From positions 79,033,868 through 79,097,867 of the forward strand of contig JAHLJS010000007.1 in the NCBI GenBank assembly GCA_038502445.1: a DNA stretch of 64,000 bases, written 5' to 3'. The notes beneath the pieces are model-generated. The model was not told the DNA's origin, searched no databases, and saw only the letters and a list, made by a program, of their open reading frames with translations. The stretch's first letter is position 1. Every line of letters begins with the position of its first letter. Below are positions 34,809 to 44,644 of the stretch, in pieces. This DNA is from Eremochloa ophiuroides. Lineage: Eukaryota; Streptophyta; Magnoliopsida; Poales; Poaceae. The position numbers and the translations under genes are program-made.

Positions 34809-37800
34809 TCATTTTGGTGGTAGTGATCCTATGACGGACTTCTTCTCACCATCGGGGCGGACCCAAGGCTTCATCTTGTTCTTGCTCACGCGGGCCTCAA
34901 CAATCTTGATCTTGCGTGGATGATCGGTAAATAGAGAGAACTCTGCGTAGTTGTTGTATTCTTCCGGACTTTGGACTCCATCGGCTCCAACAATCCTCTG
35001 CTTTCCTGAGACAACCACATGCTTGTTTGTCTCTTTGGGCATCGGATAGTAGGCTACTTGCGCGACGCGGTTTGCAAGTACCCACTCATCATCTCTGTAC
35101 GCGACACTTTGTAGATCAACGGTTGTTAGCCCATACTCATCCACGACCACCGACTTCGGCTTGACCCACTGGCAGCAGAAGATGGGTATCTGTAGGTCAT
35201 CGCCATAGTCTAGTTCCCATATCTCTTCGATCTGCCCATAGTATGACTTGATGTCCCCTGTCGCGTCATCGATGCCCTCGTATCGAACACCACAGTTTTG
35301 TGCCGCGCTTTTTTTGTCCTTTTCTTTTGTGTGGAACCTGTATCCATTGATGTCGTACCCTTGCCATGTGGTGACTTGGCTAGAAGGGCCGGATGCTAGA
35401 TTTGATTCTTCAATGCAATCGTTCGATATGGCCTGATTTTTTATCCATGTCGTGAAATGCATCTTGTGCTGCTTTTGTACCCACGCCTCCGTGCGTCCGT
35501 CACTAGCGCGGCGCATCTCCGCCAGGTGCTGCTCAACCCACTTGTCCATTGACACTAACTGATTGAGGGCGGCGTGATGTGCATCTTGCACGATATCGCC
35601 ATCTACATCAGTTCGTACTTTCCTCCCGGTGCACCCCATCCCTGTTGTTCTGCCTTCATGCGGATGGACGGGCATCCCAATAGCATTTCCATCCCGGACA
35701 TATCTCGTGCAGCAGTTAATGGCCTCCTCTGTTGTGTACGCCTCAATCATTGAGCCTTCTGGGTAAGCACGGTTATGGACGTATCTGTTGAGGGTGGACA
35801 TGAACCGCTCGTACGTCCACATCTGATGCAAGTATACTGGCCCCAATTCCTGTATTTGATCGACCATGTGCATCATCAGGTGTGGCATAATATCGAAGTA
35901 AGAGGGTGGAAAGCACATCTCAAGCTGGCAAAGAGTCTCTGCGATGAATTCTTTCAGTGCAGGCAACTCGGCTTCATCGATGACCTTCTGTGTGATACGG
36001 TTAAAGAAGTAGGACAAGCGTGTGATGACCATCTTCACGTACTCTGGACCGATGATCCTGATCACAATCGGAAGGAATACCGTCAGCATGACATGGCAGT
36101 CATGAGAGTTGAAGTGGGTCATTGTGAGGTCTTTCATCGAGACCAAGCTCTTGATGTTCGAAGAGAAACCGGTCGGGACCTTCACTGCCCGAAGCCATCG
36201 GAGGAAACCCGTGCTTTCATCTTTTCGTAGGTTATAGCTTGCGCCCGGAAGGTCCACTTTATTTCTTGCTTGTGACGCCGTCGGGTGGATTTCGTGCCTG
36301 ATGTCATGGTCCACAAGATCCAGACGTGACTTCAAACCATCTTTCGTCTTAGTCTTAATGTCAAGCAAGACCCCGATCGTGCTCTCGAAGACATTCTTCT
36401 CCAGGTGCATGCAATCAATTGCATGGGGTGTATCTAGCTCTTTCCAGTATGATAAGTACTTGAAGAAACACGACTGCTTCTTGAATGGAACCGGGGCCGG
36501 GGCAGGCTCTGACTCTTCCTCTTCTGCATCCCGCTTTCTCTTCTTCCTCCTTTTCTTCGGCCCATCTTCCTCCTCTTTCTTCTTCTTCCCAAACTCGACA
36601 TTTATGCCCTGCACTATGTCAAACACCTTTTGCCCGTACCCCGACCTATCCAGCATGTCAATTTCAAGCTCCTCATTGTTATCAAAGTACACATTCATCG
36701 ACGGATTCCTGTACCTGTGCTTCTTGGGGAGGAATCGCCTATACCTCATATACACCATCTTCTTCGATGCACTAAGGTAGGTGTAGCAGGTGCCATCGAT
36801 GCACACTACGCAACCGCTCTTCCCTTTAATCTGCCCCGATAGTGAAAAAAGACCAGGGTAATCGGTGATGGTGACAAAGATGATGGCATATAGAGTGAAC
36901 TCTTTCTTGTCGGACGCATCAATCATGTCGACCCCTTTCTCCCATAGTGTCTGCATATCCTCCATCAAGGGCTCCAAGAACACATCTATATCATTGCCGG
37001 GCTGCTTGGGTCCTGAAATAAGCATGGTGAGTAGAAGGTACCTGCGCTTCTGACATAGGTGTGGAGGTAGGTTGTAAATGGTGAGGGTGACCGGCCACGT
37101 GCTGTGCGTGCTGCTGAGGTCGCCAAAGGGATTCATCCCGTCGGTACTCAGCGCGAACCTGACGTTCCTAGGCTCGTCCCCAAACTTTGTGAACTTGGCA
37201 TCAAAATTCTTCCACTGCTTGCCATCGGACGGATGTCGCAGCTTGCCATCACCCTTCACACGTTCAGGAGATGCATGCCAGGACATAAGCTTGGCATCCT
37301 CTGGATTCCCGAATAGTGCACGCAACCGATCGATGACGGGCAGGTACCACACCGACAGGGCAGGACTTTTCCTGAGTGTGTAACCCTCTTCTTCTTCATC
37401 CTCAGGAGGCGGCTGTTTGTTGGGCTTCTTCTTCTTCTTCGGTACCTCCTCATCACCCGCGCGACAACCGGCATTTTTCTTGTAACGACTCGCGCCGCAG
37501 CGCGGACAACTGTCCAGCTTTGCATAATCTCCCCTAAATAGAATACAATGGTTAGGACATGCATGAAACTTTCTAAGCTTCATCGCCACTGGTCGGATCA
37601 GCTTCTTCGCCCGATACGTATTCGCGGGCACATTGTTACCCTCTGGGTAACTTTCACCAAGGATACGTAACAGGTCGTTGAAACAAGTGTCGGTCATCCC
37701 ATGGCGAGCCTTCAATATAAGCAACTGGAGATTGAAACGGAGCACAGTCAAATGTTGTGGACATTTCCCCCCATCCTTGTACAGGGGATCAATTGCCGCC

Positions 37801-38363
37801 TGTTTCATAACTCTGAAATTCTCGAGCCATTTCGGATCCCCAAACAAAATATCATCGTGATCCTGACAGTTAGCAACCTGCTCAATGAACTCTGCATCCT
37901 CCGGTAGCAATGTGTCAATGACAGGGTCACCATCCCCATCGCAAGCGTCAGCGTCATCTGCCATGTCCTGGAGCAGATCATTGATCGTGATGTACTCACG
38001 TCTCGCATTGTCGTCATCATCGCCGGTGGCAGATGACGATGTCCGTTGTTGCTGCCTTCCATCATTCACTGACGAGGAGCTTTCTGCATGTGCATCTGCC
38101 ACACTCGGATCTTTTTCGCCATGATACTTCCACACAATGTACTTTGGGTCCTTGATGAACCCATACCGTACCAAGTGTGATTGCACAACGTTGTCTTCCT
38201 GGGCAAGCCGATTTTTGCAGTCATTGCACGGACAAATCATGCGATCTCGGCCCAAACTCAGACGATGATTCTGCGCAAAAGGAATGAACTTCTTCCTCAC
38301 ATTTTCTAGGAAAGACGGATCCAGCCTAGATGTCCTGTACATCCAATTCTCCCTCCTCTCCAT
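34809..38363 (-). CDS. TNP2-type CACTA transposase
   Basis: The ORF is uninterrupted, 1184 codons, starting MERRENWMYRTSRLDPSFL. Residues 1-90 are the transposase-associated domain with CPCNDCKN. The central part is the Transposase_21 region (CPNHCILFRGDYAKLDSCPRC, HASPERVKGDGKLRHPSDG, LFSLSGQIKGKSGCVVCID, HAIDCMHLEKNVFESTIGVL). After it comes a DUF4218-like segment (MKDLTMTHFNSHDCHVMLTVF, MWTYERFMSTLNRYVHNRAYPEGSM) and near the C terminus a DUF4216-like region (VRYEGIDDATGDIKSYYGQIEEIWELDY, IFCCQWVKPKSV). The family cuts and joins element ends in the nucleus. Full length and the lack of stops suggest recent activity. A run of Lys/Glu near residues 590-640 is low-complexity. Confidence 0.95.
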   Translation of the reverse strand: MERRENWMYRTSRLDPSFLENVRKKFIPFAQNHRLSLGRDRMICPCNDCKNRLAQEDNVVQSHLVRYGFIKDPKYIVWKYHGEKDPSVADAHAESSSSVNDGRQQQRTSSSATGDDDDNARREYITINDLLQDMADDADACDGDGDPVIDTLLPEDAEFIEQVANCQDHDDILFGDPKWLENFRVMKQAAIDPLYKDGGKCPQHLTVLRFNLQLLILKARHGMTDTCFNDLLRILGESYPEGNNVPANTYRAKKLIRPVAMKLRKFHACPNHCILFRGDYAKLDSCPRCGASRYKKNAGCRAGDEEVPKKKKKPNKQPPPEDEEEEGYTLRKSPALSVWYLPVIDRLRALFGNPEDAKLMSWHASPERVKGDGKLRHPSDGKQWKNFDAKFTKFGDEPRNVRFALSTDGMNPFGDLSSTHSTWPVTLTIYNLPPHLCQKRRYLLLTMLISGPKQPGNDIDVFLEPLMEDMQTLWEKGVDMIDASDKKEFTLYAIIFVTITDYPGLFSLSGQIKGKSGCVVCIDGTCYTYLSASKKMVYMRYRRFLPKKHRYRNPSMNVYFDNNEELEIDMLDRSGYGQKVFDIVQGINVEFGKKKKEEEDGPKKRRKKRKRDAEEEESEPAPAPVPFKKQSCFFKYLSYWKELDTPHAIDCMHLEKNVFESTIGVLLDIKTKTKDGLKSRLDLVDHDIRHEIHPTASQARNKVDLPGASYNLRKDESTGFLRWLRAVKVPTGFSSNIKSLVSMKDLTMTHFNSHDCHVMLTVFLPIVIRIIGPEYVKMVITRLSYFFNRITQKVIDEAELPALKEFIAETLCQLEMCFPPSYFDIMPHLMMHMVDQIQELGPVYLHQMWTYERFMSTLNRYVHNRAYPEGSMIEAYTTEEAINCCTRYVRDGNAIGMPVHPHEGRTTGMGCTGRKVRTDVDGDIVQDAHHAALNQLVSMDKWVEQHLAEMRRASDGRTEAWVQKQHKMHFTTWIKNQAISNDCIEESNLASGPSSQVTTWQGYDINGYRFHTKEKDKKSAAQNCGVRYEGIDDATGDIKSYYGQIEEIWELDYGDDLQIPIFCCQWVKPKSVVVDEYGLTTVDLQSVAYRDDEWVLANRVAQVAYYPMPKETNKHVVVSGKQRIVGADGVQSPEEYNNYAEFSLFTDHPRKIKIVEARVSKNKMKPWVRPDGEKKSVIGSLPPK

Positions 38364-38882
38364 GACCTACCTTCACCTTATTTTACAAACACAACGAATT
38401 CAAAAGTCGTGTTAATTAGACGAGTGGTAAATCCAACTATACAACTAATTAAAAGTATCAAAAAAGCATCTAAATAATTTCTCTCTCCCATCTTTTTAGA
38501 TCTAGATCTAAACCGGTCACATTTCAAATAAATCATATAAAAGAGAGGAAAATTAAGTAGATTTGGGGAGCAAGAATATAATCAACCTATAACGGTACCA
38601 CCCTTCACTAAAACAAAGGCTAAACATGCACCTTACTCTCTCTCATCCATTTAGATCTAGATCTAAAGCATTTGAAAAACACCTTAATAATGAAAAAGTG
38701 AGGGAAACAAGATTTGGAGAGTAAGAATCAACCTCTTACGGTGCCAACCTTCCCCAAATCCAAGGGCAAAACCTCCCCCTCCTTGAAATAGTTATTTTTA
38801 GGGTTTTGAGCTCAAAACACCCAAAAATGGAGGAGAAGGCGCGGGGAGGAAGAAGGGGAGGGCTGCTGTTATATAGGCACAG
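38364..38882 (-). promoter_or_regulatory. Transposase promoter and 5' leader
   Basis: On the minus strand a TATA box (TATATAAC, complement of 38868-38875) lies about 8 bp inside the right hairpin array. The leader down to the ATG at 38363 is about 470 bp and partly pyrimidine-rich, with two near-repeats of CATTTAGATCTAGATCTAAA (about 38490-38520 and 38645-38670). A leader intron is possible. Confidence 0.6.
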
Positions 38883-39110
38883 AGTTAACCGTGGCGGTTA
38901 TCCTAAAACAACCGCCACGGTTAATGATTGATTAACCGTGGCGGTTTCACTACGACAACCGCCACGGTTAAAAGATTAACCGTGGCGGTTGGCGTAAAAC
39001 AACCGCCACGGTTAATCGGTATTAACCATGGCGGTTGTGGCAGGCAAGCCGAGGCTTTGGCCGGCCGGCATTAACGGTGGCGGTTTGAAGGCATAACCGC
39101 CACGGTTAAG
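38883..39110. repeat. Right subterminal hairpin array of the CACTA element
   Basis: Four or five inverted pairs of AACCGTGGCGGTT and its complement, for example 38884-38925 and 38932-38969. One unit near 39020 is degenerate and followed by a GGCCGGCCGGC stretch. The last pair runs into the 40-bp terminal stretch. Confidence 0.9.
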
Positions 39111-39261
39111 TTTTTAGAAGTGTCACCCAAAAGATTTTCTGTAGTAGTGCTATAACCTATATCTAGCAGTAGATTCTAGTTTATGAGGTCAAAAATTTTG
39201 AATTGCTGGCTAGCGTAGCTACCTCATAAACCTAACACATGCATACTTTATGTACTTCATG

Positions 39262-39480
39262 AACAATTTTTTTGTGGAATAATGTTTTTGTGGAATACCT
39301 TGATAAGTTTGTAGTGGTATTCATAGATGACATCTTAGAATACTCAGAATGAAAAAGAGCATGGGGAACACTTGAGAATGGTGTTATAGAAACTTAGAGG
39401 TCACCAATTGTATGCAAAAATGAGCAAATGTGAGTTCTGGCTTAAGGAAGTGTCTTTCCTTGGTCATATTATCGACTCCC
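39262..39480 (+). pseudogene. Gypsy reverse transcriptase fragment
   Basis: Plus-strand translation gives EYLDKFVVVFIDDIL (the RT active-site IDDIL) at about 39294-39338. After a frameshift and an internal stop it continues as KLRGHQLYAKMSKC and EFWLKEVSFLGHIID to about 39476. This is the conserved RT core of a Gypsy element. Only about 70 codons remain; the rest is lost. Confidence 0.85.
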
Positions 39481-39904
39481 CGATACCTCCGGAAAAACTC
39501 GCCTTGCACTTTCTATCCCTTTACATTTCGTATTTACTTTCCACACGTTCAATTTCTAGAGTAGAATGGCTTGAATAGGACTTGGCTCTAGGTTGCAAAA
39601 CTTTTTATGATATAATCACACAAATTTTTTTTTTTTTTTTGCGAATCAATCACACTTGTGCACTTGTGGGGTGAAGTTACGCTAAATTGCGATAGGCTGA
39701 ATTATATTTCAAAAAAATTACAAGAAACCGAATTCACCCCCACCGACCACCCTATTGGGCATCCTTGATCTTTTTAGGGCAGATTCGAATAGGGTGAAGT
39801 CTCTATGTATCCAAAATCGAAACCTGGACCCGAGCCAAACACTGATACGGATAAAAATCCATCCTCAAAACCGAAACTCGCGGAACCCGAAACCGGACGG
39901 ATAA
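39481..39904 (+). other. Degenerate LTR-like remnant and unassigned DNA
   Basis: It has a 17-19 base T run at about 39625-39641, and a stretch (GAATTCACCCCCACCGACC...GGGCATCCTTGATC) that resembles the 3' ends of grass Gypsy LTRs. No borders or target duplications were found. 39780-39904 shows nothing I recognise. Confidence 0.4.
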
Positions 39905-41027
39905 GGCCTCGTTTGGATCTTTGGAATGGAATTCATTCTAATTGTTAAGATTTGTACACATATTAATTAAGCTAATATAGTTATATATGGAATATATTTG
40001 CATATTTATTGTTAGCAATAAAAGAGAGATAGTTATATGTTGTATTTCTCAGGTAGAGATAATTGATGAATACACTATAAGTTGTACATTAGAAATATTG
40101 CATGAAAATCTATAGAATTCCTTTCGGAAAAAATCTTCATAACCCCCTCAACCCCCTCAACTATTGAGGGTGGATTACTTCACCCCCTAACCTATGAAAC
40201 CGGATTTTCTTCCCCTGAACTTTTTAAAACTATTCAAATAACCCCTAGACGATTTAGACGGCGGTTTTGTCTTTTTTTTTATTTATTTCTGTTGAATCTT
40301 TGAAAAATCACATTAAATTATAGAAAATCATAAAATAGAAATCTAATTTTGTTGAACTCTACTCACTAGAAAACCGTGTTTTCCTCACAAACATGTTTCT
40401 TGAACGTCACTTTTCAAGGGATGAAGGGAGTATATGAGTAGATCTACACAATGAACATATATTACATTTTTTTAGTTTAGATCTATGCTTTTCTATAAGT
40501 AATTGAAATAATGCATAGCTACAATATACCATAATATATATTCATTACTTAGCTCTACGCACGTGGAGTCTAACAAAACTAGATTTTCTATTTTATGATT
40601 TTTCTATGATTTACTATGATTTTCTAAAGATTTAGCGGAAATAAATAAAAAGATAAAATCACTATTCACTATAGTAAAACTATTGTCCAAAACCACTCTG
40701 GGTGTTATTTGACCGATTTTGAAAAAGTTCTGGACATAGAAAATCTGGTTTATAGTTTACGGGGTAAGGTACTTCTCGAGGTGTTATTTGACCGATTTTA
40801 AAAAGTTCCAGACATAGAAAATCTGGTTTTATAGTTTACGGGATAAAACACTCCACCCTCGATACTTGAGGACATTATATAGACTTTTTCCCATTCCTTT
40901 CCATCTTCCACCCTTTGAATCTGAAATAGGATTATTTTTAAGCTTTTGGAAATGTTGGATTCCAGCTAAGTAATCTAAACTATTAACTAGATGTCAATTC
41001 CTATAAAATGAAGGAAACCAAACGGCC
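39905..41027. mobile_element. Tourist/Harbinger-like small DNA element
   Basis: The ends are GGCCTCGTTTGG on the left and CCAAACGGCC on the right, an inverted pair differing by two bases. A TAA precedes the left end and AAA follows the right, so a 3-bp duplication is one mismatch from perfect. It is interrupted by the Mutator-like MITE at 40126-40892, and its right end is copied again to about 41264 by a tandem duplication. It has no coding capacity. Confidence 0.6.
40126..40892. mobile_element. Mutator-like MITE with 9-bp target duplication
   Basis: It begins GGAAAAAATC and ends GACTTTTTCC and is flanked by ATTCCTTTC at 40117-40125 and 40893-40901, a perfect 9-bp duplication that marks Mutator-type insertion. 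The inverted ends contain phrases such as CCCCTCAACTATTGAGGG and CCTCGATACTTGAGG. The interior has inverted halves around AAAATAGAAATCTA and no ORF. Confidence 0.9.
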
Positions 41028-41299
41028 AAATAAATGAGCAATCAGCAAGTAGCAACAATCTAGTTTTATAGTTTACGGGATAAAACACTCCACCCTCGAT
41101 ACTTGAGGACGTTATATAGACTTTTTTCCCATTCCTTTCCATCTTCCACCCTTTGAATCTGAAATAGGATTATTTTTAAGCTTTTGGAAATGTTGGATTC
41201 CAGCTAAGTAATCTAAACTATTAACTAGATGTCAATTCCTATAAAATGAAGGAAACCAAACGGCCAAATAAATGAGCAATCAGCAAGTAGCAACCAACC
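40826..41299. repeat. 237-bp tandem duplication across two transposon ends
   Basis: The stretch beginning GTTTTATAGTTTACGGGATA at 40826 is repeated from 41063, a period of 237 bp, almost without change. The unit contains the right end of the Mutator-like MITE, its target site, the right end of the Tourist-like element and about 35 bp of flank. It therefore arose after both insertions. Confidence 0.9.
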
Positions 41300-42943
41300 A
41301 GCAAGTAAAAATAAGTTCAGAACTTAGTATTCCAAGTATGTTATTGAATATTATGAACTTTCAACTAGAACTAGCAGGCATGTTCCAAGACTCAAGTCCA
41401 TTGCAACAGTAATATTAAGTAGCACTAGCAGTAGAGCTAGCATATAGTACCCAGTACAACACATACAGACATAAAGAACCCAGGACGGTCGGGCAGCACC
41501 TGTGCATTTCTGCGATAGCATTCACAAAATTCTAAACAGAGGGAGGGCACGTTACAAGACAAAGCCCGGCAACCAAAACCGCTCTCATGTCAGTATCAAA
41601 CAGGGTTTCTCACACACATGGCGAAGCCATAGCACAGACAGCCAATCACATGGTGAAGGCATAGGTTTGTGACCTTGTGGGTTTCTCACGTACAACACCC
41701 TTTACCCATAGCCCCTCCTCCCCAGTTCCCCATAAGACAACATCAGTGGGATGTCCCAAAAAAGGCTGTCATACATCCAGTTAGTCACTCCAATTGTGCA
41801 TCCAGTCCACCCTTCTGCATCACTATAATCTCTTTTGTCTTCTGCATCTTTTCACTTAGGTACCGACTGCATAGAAGAAAGCAAAGCCAACACCACAATC
41901 AACATCTGACTTCAGTACATGATAGTGGAAAACTAAAACTGGTTGAGCTGGGGATAGAAAATCAATGTTTGCGTTTTTTCCATTAGAAAAAATAATAATG
42001 CATATACAACAATCCGACAAATAAGACCTTGCCTACCACAAACTCCTTAGGTTTGTGATGGTGATCCAAGCTTCCTGACAGGTTTCTTCTGTCACCAGAC
42101 ATACCTGATGTCCTGATCCATGACTACTAGCAGTAGTGGTAGAACTTCAGTTATGGGCATAGCCACCCTATGCAGTATTGATTTCTCTATTTTGTTTCTT
42201 CTTTCTGTCATCATAAGTACAAACTAAATCCTTGATGAGAAATGAACTAGCTAAAGAAGAAAGAAATGTCCTTTCTTATTAAGTATATGATCAAGTTGGT
42301 TTCCTGAAGAGAAAAACAAAGAGGCCCAGACCATACACAGTGTGCATTTTGTATGGGTAGGTTTGAGTTGGTCTATTGAGAGTGTGTTACTTGGCTGAGG
42401 CAGGTTAATTTTTTTATATGTGTTGTTCTAGTTTCGTTTGGATCCCGAACACCAGAATCCGGAAAAGAGCGAACATTAATTGGTGTCTGGGACAAGATAA
42501 GGATGTGTCGGCCTCCTCATGTATAGGGGTGGCATGCCAGTGACTCAACATCACCCTGACCTAAATCTGGAAATCAGCACGCAAATGGGAAAACTGTGAA
42601 GAACTGACAGCATTTCTGTTGGGACTCTTGCTGCATAGTATTTCATTGGCTTTGAAATAAGAACGTTTGGCAGACCAGGTCATATAGCATGACAATACAA
42701 TCAAGATTAAGCAGATAAAAATGTTAAGGTTTGAACACAAAAACCCACTGTTAACAATTGGCTAGTCATTTAACTGAGCGAAAATATCATGGTGATATTT
42801 TGAAATGATAATTGACTAATCACTACACGTAAAGGGTCTATTTATGTTTCATGCACAGCTAAAAAAGCGATATAACTAGTAACAACTTTAAGACTGATAA
42901 GTTGTACAAGTAACATGTAAACAGAGAAAGGAATACAAAAATA
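41300..42943 (-). other. Downstream region of the DUF1618 gene
   Basis: No ORF or repeat signature is convincing here. Because the DUF1618 ORF ends in a good splice donor, this region may hold one or more 3' exons and the 3' untranslated region. An exon-like stretch with a donor (CATCAGGTATG on the minus strand near 42100) is one candidate, but I cannot fix its acceptor. Confidence 0.4.
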
Positions 42944-44644
42944 TTACCTTGTGATGGCATCCTCACTCAAGTAAGAGGAGAACTCGCTGGGGATGAAGCG
43001 ATGACCAAAGAAATAGGTCCTGCAGCCCATCTTAGGGGGGTATCCATCTTCTTCCTCCTCTTCTCTGATATAGAGGGCACTTGACTGCAGCTTCTTGCTC
43101 CTCATGTTGACATCAATCATCCAGTAGAGCTTTCGGTCCACGTCCTCCAGCAGGAAGCAGATGACATCTGGATCAACCAAGCTAACCAAAGGAAAACTTG
43201 GCCGTACCACTGGAAGGCAGCTGTGGCCAGCAGTGCCAAGAAGATGCAAGAACTCCTCTGCTCCCATGGTGGTGCTGAGCTCCATTGTCCATCTGCCTTC
43301 ATGGATATCATCCAAAGTCCATGCTTTTATGGTGAAAGGAGGAGCACATTCGGTGGTAAGAATACAGACAAGCTTAATGATGCCTGCGTCAGTGACACAG
43401 ACAGACCGTAACGGGTCAGGCTCGCATGCGTCCTTGTACAGGCGCTGAGACTTCTTCAAAGCCTTCTTTGGAAGAGGGATGTAACGGATCGCATCTGAGT
43501 TGCTGTTGCTGTCAGGGAGGACATCAATGGCCAGAATGCCCTGGTAATTGTCGACCCAACACAAGCATCTACCAATGGGCAAAACAGCATCAGTCATCCA
43601 CGAGTTGGTGTTTATCTTGGTGTCAGGAGGGATCTGCATCTTCTTAATGCTCCATTCCATTGAAGATCCTGCAGGAGGTGGATTGTGCACCAGGCATAGC
43701 TCAATCTTATTTCCGTCTGAAAACATGAGATCTGCCACCGTGAACTCGCCTTCGTCGCCATGGCAGAGGATACCCATATCTGCCGCCACCATGCAGCGCT
43801 GTCGTTGCAGCCGATGTGGTTTGCACAGCTCATCAAGCATGGGGTGGCTGCGGCCACCGTCGAAGCAGGGGGGCAGCAGAGTCAGTGACGGCGGCGATGA
43901 GGAGCGGGGGCAGGAGTAGACGAAGTAGTCGACGGGGAAGGAGTAGGTGTGGCCCCACCAGGTAGGATCCTCGAAGGGGACAGTCAGCCGGAAGAGAATG
44001 GAGTTGCGGTGGGCGGCGATGGCCGTGGGCTCCCGGAACCTGATCCCCGGCCTGCCCTTCTGGTGGATGTAGAGACGAGAGACCGCGGGAGGATCGGCGA
44101 TCCTGAGGGAGGCGCGGACGGGGCGGCCGGCGCAGTCGTGGGCGAGCGCCGACGCCGTCGCGTCGTCTTCCACGACCCCGCAGCGCCGCCTGCTGCTACG
44201 GTGGACGATGCGGTCGAGGATCAGCCACCTCGGCGGCGGAGACGAGGAAGATGGATTCCTCTTCTCCGGGGCGGAAGACCCCATCGGAGAAGCGGATAGC
44301 TTCCTCACGCCGTTCTCCCTCGTCGGAGAAGGAGATAGCTTCCTCACACCGTTGCCGGAGGCCCGCCTCGGAACGCGGTTCCTGCCGCGGTTCTCCCTCA
44401 TCGTTGGAGGAGGAAGCTTCCTCACGCCGTTCTCTGCTTCTTCCGTGCAGCGGTCGCAGCAGTGGAGATCAACGGCAGGCAGCGGGGTTAGGGTTTCGTG
44501 TGGGAGCGATGAGAAGGGGATGCGCTGCGGCGGCGGGTGGAGCGGAACGGGGAAAGGCGATGGATGGATGGGGATTGGGGAAAGTTGATCACGAGCCACA
44601 CCACACGACAAAATCCTCCTTCGCGTCGCGGTCACTCCACCCAC
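42944..44644 (-). CDS. DUF1618-type grass gene, probably with further 3' exon
   Basis: The ORF has 566 codons. The most family-like start is the in-frame ATG at 44284 (MGSSAPEKRNPSSSSPPPRW), giving 446 residues; the upstream 120 codons are Pro/Arg-rich with three GVRKL repeats and may be untranslated. The body shows WLILDRIVHR, VSRLYIHQKGRPG, IAAHRNSILFRL, WWGHTYSFPVDYFVYSC, MGILCHGDEGEFTVADL and GRCLCWVDNYQGILAIDVL, the usual DUF1618 arrangement. The biochemical role of this family is unknown. At the 3' end ACAAG/GTAATAT is a good donor at 42947, so the apparent stop (ITR-TAA) probably lies in an intron. Codon use is G/C-rich as in other grass genes, unlike the surrounding repeats. This is the one likely host gene in the window. 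Confidence 0.85.
   Translation of the reverse strand: MGGVTATRRRILSCGVARDQLSPIPIHPSPFPVPLHPPPQRIPFSSLPHETLTPLPAVDLHCCDRCTEEAENGVRKLPPPTMRENRGRNRVPRRASGNGVRKLSPSPTRENGVRKLSASPMGSSAPEKRNPSSSSPPPRWLILDRIVHRSSRRRCGVVEDDATASALAHDCAGRPVRASLRIADPPAVSRLYIHQKGRPGIRFREPTAIAAHRNSILFRLTVPFEDPTWWGHTYSFPVDYFVYSCPRSSSPPSLTLLPPCFDGGRSHPMLDELCKPHRLQRQRCMVAADMGILCHGDEGEFTVADLMFSDGNKIELCLVHNPPPAGSSMEWSIKKMQIPPDTKINTNSWMTDAVLPIGRCLCWVDNYQGILAIDVLPDSNSNSDAIRYIPLPKKALKKSQRLYKDACEPDPLRSVCVTDAGIIKLVCILTTECAPPFTIKAWTLDDIHEGRWTMELSTTMGAEEFLHLLGTAGHSCLPVVRPSFPLVSLVDPDVICFLLEDVDRKLYWMIDVNMRSKKLQSSALYIREEEEEDGYPPKMGCRTYFFGHRFIPSEFSSYLSEDAITR

Larger units (their letters stand above)
26302..39149 (-). mobile_element. CACTA (En/Spm) transposon with transposase and Ulp1-domain gene
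   Basis: The left end is CACTACTACATAAAA and the right end, read inward on the minus strand, is CACTACTACAGAAAA. Both are followed by CTTAAC and hairpin arrays of AACCGTGGCGGTT. Two minus-strand genes lie inside: an uninterrupted TNP2-type transposase (34809-38363) and a seven-exon gene with a Ulp1-like protease domain (26815-30544). Three features are odd. The left end lacks about 24 bp that the right end has between AAAA and CTTAAC. The 3-bp flanks (CCG left, CTA right) do not match as a target duplication. A third hairpin array lies inside at 34323-34536. With both genes open the element, or a recent parent, may have been autonomous. Confidence 0.93.
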
